NCBI GenBank assembly: GCA_948433295.1
Contig: CAOJDT010000006.1
Location: 1 to 48,057 of the forward strand
Direction of reading: 5' to 3'
Length of the DNA: 48,057 nucleotides
Source: an uncultured bacterium
GTDB lineage: Bacteria; Cyanobacteriota; Vampirovibrionia; Gastranaerophilales; Gastranaerophilaceae
The position numbers and the translations under genes are program-made. Positions 17,058 to 27,529 of the stretch are shown here, one piece after another. Below the pieces are notes generated by a model, which saw nothing but the letters and a program-made list of their open reading frames with translations, did no database searches and was not told the origin of the DNA. The first letter of the stretch is position 1. Each line of letters starts with the position of its first letter.

Positions 17058-17810
17058 TTAAGCTTCAACGCCTGCATCTTCAGCTTTAATTTCTTCAATT
17101 TTAGCTTTTTGGTTAGCGTTGTTTTCTTTCAATTGTTTACCTTCAAGAACTGCGTCAGCGAGTTTAGAAGTAATCAATTTAATAGAGCGGATAGCATCAT
17201 CGTTACCAGGGATAACGTAGTCGATACCGTCCGGATTAGCATTTGTATCAGCCAAGCAGATAACAGGGATACCGAGTTTGTTAGCTTCCTGAATAGCGAT
17301 TAATTCTTTACCCTGGTCGATAATGAAGATTAAGTCAGGTAAACCTCTCATATCTTTAATACCGCCTAAAGTTTTGCTCAATTTACCTAATTGTCTGTTT
17401 AATTGAGCGATTTCTTTTTTAGGTAATTTTTCAGCATGACCTGAAGAAATGAATTCTTCCATTTCCTTAAGTTTGTTAACTCTGCCTCTGATAGTTTCAA
17501 AGTTAGTAAGCATACCGCCTAACCATCTTCTGTTGATGTAGTAAGCGCCAGATCTTTTAGCTTCTTCTGCAACAACTTCAGCGGCTTGTTTTTTAGTACC
17601 TACAAAGAGGATATTTTTATTGCGAGCTGCAAATTCTCTAACTACAGCATAAGCTTCATCCAAAAGGTCAGAAGTTTTGCGTAAGTCAAGAACATAAATA
17701 CCGTTTCTTGCACCGTAAATATACGGTTTCATTTTAGGGTTCCATCTTTGAGTTTGGTGTCCGAAGTGAACTCCTGCTTCCAAAAGTTCAATCATAGATG
17801 CTGTTGGCAT
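17058..17810 (-). CDS. rpsB: Small ribosomal subunit protein uS2
   Basis: 250 residues, normal length. Family landmarks are [12 protein letters not shown]-like [71 protein letters not shown] and [20 protein letters not shown]. It is a late-assembly component of the 30S subunit. The C-terminus has a short acidic extension. The ATG at 17810 has AAGGAGA upstream. A structured leader of about 90 nt precedes it. Confidence 0.97.
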   Translation of the reverse strand: MPTASMIELLEAGVHFGHQTQRWNPKMKPYIYGARNGIYVLDLRKTSDLLDEAYAVVREFAARNKNILFVGTKKQAAEVVAEEAKRSGAYYINRRWLGGMLTNFETIRGRVNKLKEMEEFISSGHAEKLPKKEIAQLNRQLGKLSKTLGGIKDMRGLPDLIFIIDQGKELIAIQEANKLGIPVICLADTNANPDGIDYVIPGNDDAIRSIKLITSKLADAVLEGKQLKENNANQKAKIEEIKAEDAGVEA

Positions 17811-17910
17811 CGGTTTTCTCCTTATAATTTAAATGTATTGTACTACGGGTCATACCGCCCCATCCGAAGACTAGGGTAAAACCTATCGGGCTAGTGCGAC
17901 CATTATTATA
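17811..17910 (-). promoter_or_regulatory. rpsB leader with -10 element, possible S2 autoregulatory RNA
   Basis: On the minus strand TATAAT lies at 17910-17905 (the best -35, TTGCAT, is at a long 19-nt spacing). The leader to 17811 is much more GC-rich than its surroundings and can fold: ACTAG pairs with CTAGT around an inner GGT-TTT-ACC hairpin, and a second G/C-rich element (GGGGCGGTATGACCC) follows. Ribosomal protein leaders that bind S2 are known in bacteria; identity with that class is inference. Confidence 0.4.
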
Positions 17911-17963
17911 ATATTACAAACATGCCCTAATGCAAACGTAATATTGCTTTTTGTAAATTGAGA

Positions 17964-17992
17964 TTGAAAAAGTCCGAAATAAATGTTATAAT
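17964..17992 (+). promoter_or_regulatory. Promoter for the plus-strand pseudopilin
   Basis: TTGAAA (17964-17969), 17-nt spacer ending in TGT, and TATAAT (17987-17992). Start point near 17999 and a 40-nt leader with GGAGGA before the GTG at 18039. A strong promoter argues that this gene is not a decayed relic. Confidence 0.7.
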
Positions 17993-18038
17993 GGAAAGGT
18001 GATTGAGTTCATAATGTGAAAATAAATGGAGGAAAACC

Positions 18039-18789
18039 GTGAAAAAGCTTGCTATATTTGAAAAAACGGGGGGGGGGGCAAACTAGATTCCTCTCAGCAA
18101 AAGCATTTACTTTAGCCGAAGTCCTGGTTACTTTAGGTATAATCGGTGTCGTTGCCGCAATGACAATGCCGACGCTTGTTGCTAAATATCAAGAAAAAGC
18201 AACCGTAACTAAATTAAAAAAGATGTATTCGGTGCTTACACAGGCTTATAATACTTATAAAATAGATAATACGCCGCAAGTATTCGGTTATGATGAAGAG
18301 GGTGCAATTCAAACTTATAATGTATTTAAACCTTATTTGAAAGTTGCAAAAGATTGTGGTACGGAATCTGCTTCCAATGGTTGTTTTTATGTAAAAGGAT
18401 ATAAAAAGTTAGATGGTGATTCCGTATTGGCTATTTACGGAATAAATAATAAATATTATAAAGTGCTTCTTGCCGATGGTTCTTCTGTGTTGTTCCGCGG
18501 TGGAGACTATTCTTATTCTAACAATCAGCTTATGGAAGTTTTTTATGATGTAAATGGTGAGGCTCCCCCAAATACGTGGGGAAAAGATTTGTTTGAATTT
18601 GATATTTATGCAGATAAGCTTGTTCCAAACGGGCATACGAAAGAAGAATTTGAGAGGTATTGTTTTTCTGACGGCGGAAAATATGAGTGGGGTTCAGCCT
18701 GTACAGCGTGGGTTATATACAATGAGAACATGGATTATCTTAAGTGTCCCGAAAAACTTTCTTGGGATGGTAAGAAAAAATGTAATTAG
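18039..18789 (+). CDS. Type IV pilin-like (pseudopilin) protein, out of frame at a G11 tract
   Basis: The best start is GTG 18039, 5 nt after GGAGGA (18028-18033). Its frame reads VKKLAIFEKTGGGG and ends after 25 codons. One G fewer (10 instead of 11 in 18068-18078) joins it to KAFTLAEVLVTLGIIGVV and the rest of a 249-residue prepilin. As assembled, only a TTG at 18049 without a good ribosome binding site is in frame, giving 246 residues. The prepilin motif has Ala at -1, Phe1 and Glu5, then a hydrophobic helix and a soluble domain with six or more Cys. It would be exported and processed as a pilin-like fibre or secretion subunit. Confidence 0.82.
18068..18078 (+). repeat. Homopolymeric G11 tract in the pseudopilin leader
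   Basis: Eleven G at codons 10-14 of the gene starting at 18039, in the segment removed by prepilin peptidase. Ten G restore the frame. Confidence 0.9.
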
Positions 18790-18795
18790 TATAAA

Positions 18796-18820
18796 AAAGC
18801 CGCCTTATAAAGGCGGCTTT
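18796..18820. terminator. Bidirectional terminator between the pseudopilin and ahcY
   Basis: AAAGCCGCCTT (18796-18806) and AAGGCGGCTTT (18810-18820) make an 11-bp stem with a 3-nt loop, and A-rich and T-rich flanks serve both convergent genes. Confidence 0.85.
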
Positions 18821-18827
18821 CAATTTC

Positions 18828-20153
<1,326 letters not shown>

Positions 20154-20206
20154 TATTTTGTAATGTTTTATGTAAAAAAGAATATGTTTATGTAAAAATT
20201 TCTTAA

Positions 20207-20212
20207 TATAAT
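20207..20212 (+). promoter_or_regulatory. -10 element for the GH13-like gene
   Basis: TATAAT in an AT-rich stretch that also holds two direct copies of TTTATGTAAAAA (about 20167 and 20187). The -35 match is weak. About 60 nt separate it from the GTG at 20274. Confidence 0.35.
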
Positions 20213-20273
20213 GGTTTCGTGTGGCAAACTTTTTTGTTCACGCTTGTTATATTGTCAGAAGTAAGGAGTGTTT

Positions 20274-23200
20274 GTGAAAGTTAATTTAGAAAAAAATAAT
20301 GCACCTCAAAGCATTGCATTTAAAGGATATAAACCCGTAAAGTCCGAGCTTGGACATAACGAATATGAATTTAATTATACGTTTGACGATAACAAATATG
20401 ATTGTTATCTTGAACTTTGTGCTGTTGAAAAAGACGAGAACGGCAACTATTTCAATAAACGTGCCTTAAAAAACCTTGATACCGGCAAAACTTCACAAAA
20501 AATGATTTGCGGTCCAAACCGTATCAACCTTGCGGAATCTTACAATCTGAATTCTGACACTCCGTTTGCATACCATTACAGATTAACTCCAAAAAATAAC
20601 GAAAATCACACATTATTCTATGACACGGACGCCGGTGATATTATGGATTTGCGTAAACCCGGAGAGGATTATGCAATCTATAACCTTATGGTTCCGCAAA
20701 GAAGTCGTGGAACCGGAGGCGGTTCTGCAATGCTTGCAATTCCTGATTGTTATAACGCTATGTACGCTTACGATAAGGACGGGAATATTGTTCCTAACGT
20801 AAAATATGCTGACGCAGTTACACGTACAAAACACTTCTCTAATAAAGTAGGCGGTTCGCTTGCTGGTATTACTTACGACTTGAAGGCAGGAAATCTGGAT
20901 AACTATTCGAAATTATTCCTGACTCCGTTTGCGACTGATGACAGCTTAACTCCTCACTCATACTGGAATAAAAACTGCCTGCAAATTGCCCAGTCTCTCG
21001 GTAATATTGATAACTTCGCAGAACTTCAAAAAGAATTATTCGTGCGCGACAAAAACCTTGTCTCAGATGCCGCTCTCGTAAACGAAGGACTTGAAGGTAT
21101 TCACCTCGGACACGTTTTAAAATGGGGTAAACAATCCTATGCTTATAACTGGTTCAGGATGGATTTGGATCAAGGTCCTCTCGGTTTTGGAGTTTTGAGT
21201 AAAAATAAAAAATTTATCTCTCATAAAGTCGTAAACTCACCTTGGGTATTTACTCAGGATTCATCAGGACAGGTAAGTTGGAAAAAAGCCAAAGTTTGGA
21301 ACGGAAAAGGCGAACAGGGCGATAAATATAATCCGAAAGCCCCTACTTATGTACAAATTTTCGATACTGAACTTACATCGGGTTCGGAGATGTCTAATAA
21401 TACTCCGAGAATAAAAACTTACTCAAAATCAGACACAGGAAATCCTTATGCAAAAGTTACGCATGATGACACCGTAATTTGTTATTCTCACGAAATTGAC
21501 CCTGAAGTCTACCTTGATAATATCAAACGCTTCAATGATTTGAACAAAACAAAACCTGACGGCAGATATATTCCGATGGGGTCTTTTGAAGCGGCAAGAA
21601 TCCTGACAAAACTTGGCAATGCAAATTACGAAGGTAAATTTGAAGGCAACAAAGAAGATTGGGATGCTAACGTTGATGTTACCAAACTTAATTACTCAAC
21701 CTCAAATTACAACTCTCAATTTATGAAATCCAACATTGATATGGATGCCAGAGAAGCTTATAAAAATCTGAACTATGAAAATAATTATATGGTTCAGGAT
21801 TATGCTATCACATCGGGTCAATACTGGACTAAGAAAACAAATCAGATTTTAAATCTATATACTGCCCAAACTTTGAAAAATGTAAGTTCAAACGACACTC
21901 AAAGAGTTATGAATCTTATTAATGAGAAAATTCAAAATAAAGAATTACCATTATCTGCCGCTGAAATTACATCTGACGTGATTCAAAATGTTCTTAACGG
22001 TCATTACAAACTTAAAGGTTCTAATATCCAAGAATCGTTTGAAGATATTACTATCAAAAATATGATGGATATGCCTCTTGATTCCGTAGAATTCGGTGAT
22101 AATATCGCAGCTGTTTTTGCTTCGCCTTACTTAACGAAACGAGCAACGCACGCGGAAGAAATCGGTAAATCAAGATTCGACCTTGCAAGAGAAGCAAATC
22201 CGCATTTGAAAGATGAATACAAATACGCCTATAATAAAATGGACGCTCTCTACAGAAATGAGATGAATAAATTTGCTCAGGATATTCTTAAACGACTTGA
22301 GAAAAAGCTTTCTTCGGAACAAAAACTTTCAAATGAAACAAACGCTACAAAATACGGTAAATATGTTTTACCGATTATCGCACCCGAAATTGCAAAATTT
22401 GCACTCGTAAAAGGTTTATTCCCTGATTCTGAAGTGAAAATTAAAGAAAACGGCGGAATCTCGTACGATTACGAAAAATTAAAAGAAACCTCATTACAGG
22501 CTCTTGATATATATCCTACGGACCCTGAAGACGAAGCCCTTTCTCTTATTGCGCGATTAAGAGGCAGAGACCTTAAACATAAGGGGATTCCTGCAATTTC
22601 TGAGCAAGACAGAAATACTCTCGTTGAAGCTTTGTATAAAATGATTGATGGAACAAACCTAACAAGTTTTAAACTCGCTGAAATGATTGTCGACAGAACT
22701 CAGGGCGGTTTGGATTGGAGAATCGACGCGGCAAAAGATATTGCTGATAAAGAATCTCTTCTTAATAAACAAACAACTTTTGAAAAGAGCTGGAGACAGG
22801 TAATTGATTTCTGGAAAAACTTTGCGGAAAAAGTTTACGCCGAAAACCCTAATTCCTATATAGTTGCGGAAGTTACCGATGAAGTTACTCTTCACAGCAA
22901 AGGCGATGGCAGTAATTCAATACAGTTTGGCAATACAAAAGATATTGTAAAGAAATTTCTCCGCGAAACAGGTATTACGTCACTTGCAAATTATAGTTTC
23001 TTCTTTACGGATATTCCGGGAATCTTCTCGAAAAGTTACGAAAAATATGAAGACCGCGGAATCTTTCAGGGTACAAAAGTTTATGAACTCTTGAAAAAGA
23101 ATGGCGCTGATTTCTTACATAGCGGACCTCTGGATTCAATGCTGTACTCTTATAACTTTGTAGATAACCACGACAAGCCGCGTGCCCTTCACATGATGGC

Positions 23201-24608
23201 TTTGGACAGTAAGCTGTTCTACGCTAATTTGAATGTAAATACCAGAGACAAAAATCTGCCTGAAAAAGAATACCTGTATTCACTTAAAGAAAAAGCTTAC
23301 AGGGTTCTTAATAACAAATTCTTCGGACCAGTTGATTCCGAAGAAATTCATAATTACAACTTTATGAGAAAAAGTACCAAAGCCATTGCTATGGGTGATG
23401 CGTTGAATACAGCATTCGGCAAGGCATTGAACAAACTTGTGGAAAACAAAAGAATTGATGATAATCACAGAAAATATCTGTATGAAGCGATTGCCGTATC
23501 AATAAGTGACCTTGCTAACGGACAATATCTCGGTAAAGCTTTTCAGGCGGAAGCTTTTGGAACAAGACCGTTTGATATTACTATAGAAACAGTTCTCAAT
23601 CAGGCAAAAGAAAAACACGGTCTCAAAATTGACAAGGGTCTTGAAAATACTTTGAAGAAAACAGCGTTCTATACAGCTGTTGATCCTGCAATTTCGAAGC
23701 TTCTCGGTATTATGAAGTTTATGGCGGCATTGCCTGGTATTCCGACTATGTTTGCAGGTGATGATATCGGTTCTACAGGTTATGAAGAACTTACGCGTAA
23801 CATCTATCTCCAAAACCGTTCCGTAATTCACCACGAATGGCTTGAAGATTTTGACAGAAACGGGCTTTCGGATAAACAAGCCGAAGAAGAAGACTATACA
23901 GTCGGATTTATAAAAGACCATAAGGTTGATTTTGATAATATTATGGCTATTCGTAAACGTCCTGAACTTCACGCATTGAATGACGGCGCACCGACTCTGT
24001 TGCAGCTTCAGGGGGCAAAACTGAGACAGGGAGATAAGGTTTCGGAAGTTAAACTTCCTGCGATATTACGTCACAGTACTGACGGCGTTATGGCAATTTC
24101 GTTATTTAATACCTCAGGCGTAACTCATGATTATGATAAATATAACGATCCTGAGGCATATCCTCTGGAACTTGGCGGAATTAACCTGGATTATATCGGA
24201 GGCGAAGAAGTTGGGTTGAAAGCGGGCTTGCCTGCAGGTACAGAATTTGTTAACGCGGCGAACGGTAATGAAAAATTTGTCGTAAAATGTGAAGGTAATC
24301 ACTATTATCTTGCACACCAGGATAACAGTCCTATTATAATAAAAGATAATACGTTCAATGTTTATCACGTTCCTGAACATCTAAAATCGTATTTTGAAAG
24401 ATTGAAAGCTGTTAAAGCGGCTGTTAAGGCTCCTGAAAGACCGTATGTTAATACTTTCAGGATGATTAAACAAGCTGCGGCTGACAAAACTTCATTTAAC
24501 GGCAGAGCGAAACAGCTTTATAACCCGCAGTATAACTTTGTTTCAAACCCGTACGCACAGGTGAAAAAAGCTGAGACAGGCTCAAATCTTTCACTGATTT
24601 CAAAATAG
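20274..24608 (+). CDS. Giant GH13-like (alpha-amylase superfamily) protein
   Basis: 1444 residues from GTG 20274 (AAGGAG 5-6 nt upstream); the earlier GTG at 20268 overlaps the ribosome binding site. GH13 regions are visible: a region I-like SDAALVNEG near 266, region II WRIDAAKDI near 812 (nucleophile Asp), region III VAEVTDE near 862 (acid/base Glu), region IV FVDNHDKPR near 961, and the late-barrel LPGIPTMFAGDDIG near 1155. Around 540 residues separate regions I and II, far more than usual. There is no signal peptide, so a cytoplasmic role on glycogen-like or other alpha-glucans is likely. The N-terminus carries an IAFKG tag. Confidence 0.8.
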   Translation: MKVNLEKNNAPQSIAFKGYKPVKSELGHNEYEFNYTFDDNKYDCYLELCAVEKDENGNYFNKRALKNLDTGKTSQKMICGPNRINLAESYNLNSDTPFAYHYRLTPKNNENHTLFYDTDAGDIMDLRKPGEDYAIYNLMVPQRSRGTGGGSAMLAIPDCYNAMYAYDKDGNIVPNVKYADAVTRTKHFSNKVGGSLAGITYDLKAGNLDNYSKLFLTPFATDDSLTPHSYWNKNCLQIAQSLGNIDNFAELQKELFVRDKNLVSDAALVNEGLEGIHLGHVLKWGKQSYAYNWFRMDLDQGPLGFGVLSKNKKFISHKVVNSPWVFTQDSSGQVSWKKAKVWNGKGEQGDKYNPKAPTYVQIFDTELTSGSEMSNNTPRIKTYSKSDTGNPYAKVTHDDTVICYSHEIDPEVYLDNIKRFNDLNKTKPDGRYIPMGSFEAARILTKLGNANYEGKFEGNKEDWDANVDVTKLNYSTSNYNSQFMKSNIDMDAREAYKNLNYENNYMVQDYAITSGQYWTKKTNQILNLYTAQTLKNVSSNDTQRVMNLINEKIQNKELPLSAAEITSDVIQNVLNGHYKLKGSNIQESFEDITIKNMMDMPLDSVEFGDNIAAVFASPYLTKRATHAEEIGKSRFDLAREANPHLKDEYKYAYNKMDALYRNEMNKFAQDILKRLEKKLSSEQKLSNETNATKYGKYVLPIIAPEIAKFALVKGLFPDSEVKIKENGGISYDYEKLKETSLQALDIYPTDPEDEALSLIARLRGRDLKHKGIPAISEQDRNTLVEALYKMIDGTNLTSFKLAEMIVDRTQGGLDWRIDAAKDIADKESLLNKQTTFEKSWRQVIDFWKNFAEKVYAENPNSYIVAEVTDEVTLHSKGDGSNSIQFGNTKDIVKKFLRETGITSLANYSFFFTDIPGIFSKSYEKYEDRGIFQGTKVYELLKKNGADFLHSGPLDSMLYSYNFVDNHDKPRALHMMALDSKLFYANLNVNTRDKNLPEKEYLYSLKEKAYRVLNNKFFGPVDSEEIHNYNFMRKSTKAIAMGDALNTAFGKALNKLVENKRIDDNHRKYLYEAIAVSISDLANGQYLGKAFQAEAFGTRPFDITIETVLNQAKEKHGLKIDKGLENTLKKTAFYTAVDPAISKLLGIMKFMAALPGIPTMFAGDDIGSTGYEELTRNIYLQNRSVIHHEWLEDFDRNGLSDKQAEEEDYTVGFIKDHKVDFDNIMAIRKRPELHALNDGAPTLLQLQGAKLRQGDKVSEVKLPAILRHSTDGVMAISLFNTSGVTHDYDKYNDPEAYPLELGGINLDYIGGEEVGLKAGLPAGTEFVNAANGNEKFVVKCEGNHYYLAHQDNSPIIIKDNTFNVYHVPEHLKSYFERLKAVKAAVKAPERPYVNTFRMIKQAAADKTSFNGRAKQLYNPQYNFVSNPYAQVKKAETGSNLSLISK

Positions 24609-24611
24609 TAG

Positions 24612-25166
24612 TTATAAAATTTCAGCAAGCGCTTTTGGACAGAGTCCGATAATATTTTCAAGACTGCCTGAGTAAGATTTTATATATCCGTCAGGCATTT
24701 CTTGTATTCCGTATGAACCCGCTTTATCAAATGGTTTAAAGTTTTTTACGTAAAAATCAATCTGTTCTGCGGTAAGTTGTTCAAATTCAACTTCACTTGT
24801 GACAGCAGTCTTTTTTAATTGACCGGAGGGTGCCTCAACAACGGCAATAGCTGTCACAACACGATGTTTTCTTCCTGACAGGCTTTTAAGCATTGCAACG
24901 GCTCCCGCTTCTCCGTGAGGTTTTCCGAGAATTTTATTATCAAGTACAACAACTGTATCTGCGCCCACTATTTTGCAAGGTTCTTTCACCAGCGGAAGAA
25001 CTGCAAGCGCCTTGTTAGAAGCAAGACTTTCTATAAATTCATAAGAAAAATCCGTCGTCGTATGATTTTCTTCATACGGAGACGGAATAATTTCAAAAGT
25101 ATAATTGTATTGTTTTAAGATATCTCGTCTTCTGGGAGAAGAAGACGCCAATATAATTTTTCCCAT
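24612..25166 (-). CDS. maf: Maf-family nucleotide pyrophosphatase
   Basis: 184 residues. Maf proteins hydrolyse non-canonical or pyrimidine nucleoside triphosphates to monophosphates. Diagnostic motifs are LASSSPRRRDIL at the N-terminus, GADTVVVLDNKILGKP in the middle and KAGSYGIQ towards the end, where the dTTP/UTP-type enzymes have DKAGAYGIQ. Length is standard. It has an extended -10 (TGA TATAAT) at 25195-25187 and AAGGA before the ATG. It converges on the GH13-like gene with a 3-nt gap. Confidence 0.93.
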   Translation of the reverse strand: MGKIILASSSPRRRDILKQYNYTFEIIPSPYEENHTTTDFSYEFIESLASNKALAVLPLVKEPCKIVGADTVVVLDNKILGKPHGEAGAVAMLKSLSGRKHRVVTAIAVVEAPSGQLKKTAVTSEVEFEQLTAEQIDFYVKNFKPFDKAGSYGIQEMPDGYIKSYSGSLENIIGLCPKALAEIL

Positions 25167-25219
25167 AGTTGATTCCTTTTTTCTAAATTATATCAGAAAA
25201 AAGAGAATCAAAACTTTTT

Positions 25220-25459
25220 CTAGTATCCTTGCGGAGCACGTTGATATCGGGCATTTTTAGCGTTGACGGCATAACAGGCAATGTTCAAACGTTGCTTGAG
25301 TACCATCATATTACGATACATACTTGCGTAATCATTCATTGCGCCCATCATTTTGTTAGGGTCAACCATTGATTCCATATTATCGTGATTGTCAACTTTT
25401 TCTTCTGCGTATTTTTTGACCAAAAGCTGGTCGATGTAGTCTTCTGCACCTATTGCCAT
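25220..25459 (-). CDS. Small Met/Asn-rich protein of unknown function
   Basis: 79 residues with a strong GGGAGG 8 nt before the ATG at 25459. The sequence is helical and polar (EDYIDQLLVKKYAEEKV, then KMMGAMNDYASMYRNMMVLK) with no membrane segment. The strong start signal supports a real gene. No family recognised. The 190 nt upstream (25460-25650) are AT-rich and hold no other gene I can see. Confidence 0.55.
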   Translation of the reverse strand: MAIGAEDYIDQLLVKKYAEEKVDNHDNMESMVDPNKMMGAMNDYASMYRNMMVLKQRLNIACYAVNAKNARYQRAPQGY

Positions 25460-25659
25460 GCGAATGACCTCCCTAAATAGTGTGTGTATCCTGTTTTCCT
25501 ATGAGAAAGTTCTTAGTGTAAATATCCTAAATATTCCTTATGTATATACTAAGTATTTTATTCCACGGAAATTGCCTTTTTTATCACGAATTATTAAGAA
25601 TTGTTAAAATGGGTTTTTTAGAGGACTTTTTTTGACACTTAGCGTTTATAATGTTTTTT

Positions 25660-27315
25660 ATGAAAGAGATTAAGATAGTTTCGCCTGTTAAAAAGCCTGA
25701 AGATATTGATACGTTTTCAAAAGAGACATCCTGCCGGGATTATTATGTTTATTACAAGAAATTTTTGAACAACAATTTCGATTATGTCAAAGAGTTTGTA
25801 GATGCTGCAAAGCGGAACAATTGCTCTATCTATATAAACTTTAAACACGATATAACAGAAGAGAATCTTGCTGAGATTAAGAAAATGCTTAAATTTCTTA
25901 AAACCGCAGGCATCGACGGAATCTTTATCAACAGTTTTGCGATTCTCGAAGCAATAAAAGTGTTTAATCTGCCATTCAAAGTCATTGTTGATTCATATTT
26001 TGATATCCACAATATTGCGGGAATTGATTTTATCGGTAATTTTCATAAAGTTGACGAAATTATTATCACCGAAGAAATATATATGAAAAATATTGCGAAG
26101 ATTAAGAAATATACAAATCTTCCGCTTGCAATAGATACTGATAATCTTCCTTGGTGTGCCGAGGACATAAAGAAACTTGATGCGATAGACAAAGTTGTTA
26201 TTAAAGGGAAATTTGGCTCATCAGATGAAATTCTTGAAGCTATAGAACTTATAGAAAAGATTCTTGCAAAGCCTAAACTGTTCAAAACCCAGAAACTACC
26301 GTTTAAACACGTAAGAAAAAGTATTTATCAAACAAATCATTTTTCGGGCGAAATGGTGTCGGCAGAAGGTAAAGATTTTAAATTCAGCAGAAATATTCAA
26401 AATTTTGAGTGGGATATTCAACGTCCGCGTGTGTCTAAACAGATAGATTTTCAACCTCGAGAAGATTTTAAAATAAACCTTCGTCTGTCTGAATTGGAAC
26501 ATTTGAAAGAACTTGAAAAATATATAAAAAAAATAGGTTTTAATCCCGTAGATTCGATTGAATACGGCGAAATTCTTTCAACAAGCGATTTATCCACAAG
26601 CAGTTTTAATGAAATTATCGGAAAGGTTAAAAAGTTCTGTGTAAAACATGATATAAAATTTCAGCTTTCAACCCCGAGAATCCTTATTGAACGTGATTTT
26701 GACAGAGTATATGAATATGTAAAACAACTTCTTTTGACAGAGCCGGTTCCGTCATCATTAATAATAAATAATATAGGCTATTTCTGGCTTGTGGTCAATG
26801 ATTCAGAACTTGAAGACGTTTCGCTCGAAATCGGTCAAGGTATAAATCTGTTGAACAGTATGTCGATTAAATGTCTTAATAATCTTGCTCCTATTGATAC
26901 TGTAGATTTTACATCGTTTACGGATATGGAAAGCGCTATTAAGACTATCAAAAAGATAAAAAACGTTATTCCGAATAAAAAATATACAATAGCGGGAAAT
27001 ATAAGAGTTCCGAGTCTGGGATTATGTCCGTTAAATAACGACAGTGCTATAATCTCGAGGCTTTCGTGTAAAGCTCCTTGTCACAGAGGCGGATATGCAT
27101 TGAAAGATCCTTCTTTGAAAAAGATTTACCCTTTTAGTTGTGACGGTTTTTGCAGAATGCATATGTTTGAAGATAGGATTTTAGAAGACTTTGAACACGT
27201 TGATGTTTTGCATAAAGCAGGGATAAATGAATTTATTTTTGATTTTTCTGCATTGAATGCAAAATACGTGCCAATATTGTTAAATAAGTTTTTTACACGA
27301 AAAAAACAAAAATAA
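25660..27315 (+). CDS. Peptidase U32 family (UbiU/YhbU-like) protein
   Basis: 551 residues. The N-terminal TIM-barrel-like half includes AGIDGIFINSFAILEAIK. The C-terminal half carries four cysteines in LGLCPLN, SCKAPCHRGGY and FSCDGFC. Such clustered Cys residues bind a 4Fe-4S centre in U32-family UbiU/UbiV and RlhA-type proteins, which act in oxygen-independent hydroxylation; the substrate here is unknown. The in-frame ATG at 25651 overlaps a TATAAT (25647-25652), so 25660, 7 nt after it, is the better start. The AT-rich accessory island begins right after the stop. Confidence 0.75.
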   Translation: MKEIKIVSPVKKPEDIDTFSKETSCRDYYVYYKKFLNNNFDYVKEFVDAAKRNNCSIYINFKHDITEENLAEIKKMLKFLKTAGIDGIFINSFAILEAIKVFNLPFKVIVDSYFDIHNIAGIDFIGNFHKVDEIIITEEIYMKNIAKIKKYTNLPLAIDTDNLPWCAEDIKKLDAIDKVVIKGKFGSSDEILEAIELIEKILAKPKLFKTQKLPFKHVRKSIYQTNHFSGEMVSAEGKDFKFSRNIQNFEWDIQRPRVSKQIDFQPREDFKINLRLSELEHLKELEKYIKKIGFNPVDSIEYGEILSTSDLSTSSFNEIIGKVKKFCVKHDIKFQLSTPRILIERDFDRVYEYVKQLLLTEPVPSSLIINNIGYFWLVVNDSELEDVSLEIGQGINLLNSMSIKCLNNLAPIDTVDFTSFTDMESAIKTIKKIKNVIPNKKYTIAGNIRVPSLGLCPLNNDSAIISRLSCKAPCHRGGYALKDPSLKKIYPFSCDGFCRMHMFEDRILEDFEHVDVLHKAGINEFIFDFSALNAKYVPILLNKFFTRKKQK

Positions 27316-27327
27316 TTTTGCAAAAAT

Positions 27328-27366
27328 ATAGCCATGTGTCTAATAGACAAATTAAAAATCTGGAGT
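27328..27366 (+). repeat. Leader repeat, copy A (partial, island edge)
   Basis: TAGCCATGTGTCTAATAGAC followed by a degraded remainder of the repeat, 13 nt after the U32 gene stop. It marks the left edge of the island. The roughly 100 nt between copies A and B hold no recognisable gene. Confidence 0.6.
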
Positions 27367-27470
27367 TATTATATATGAAGTATCCACAATGGATATGAGT
27401 TTAGTATGCAAGCGGATGTGTCGTGTATAACTATTTATACGCGGCATATCTGTTTTTAAAAAGGAATTAT

Positions 27471-27529
27471 GTAGACAAATAGATGATATGGAGTTAGAAT
27501 ATACAGATGGAGTTAATGAAGGTTAAAGT
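27471..27529 (+). repeat. Leader repeat, copy B
   Basis: Shares ATGATATGGAGTTAGAATAT and GATGGAGTTAATGAAGG with copies C and E. A GAAGG ribosome binding site and the TAA of the leader ORF lie just before the ATG at 27530. Its left part has lost several bases relative to copy C. Confidence 0.75.

Noticed and set aside
25632-25652. TTGACA followed by TATAAT upstream of the U32 gene
   Set aside because: The spacing is only 9 nt, so they cannot form one promoter; only the -10 element is kept for the leaderless argument.
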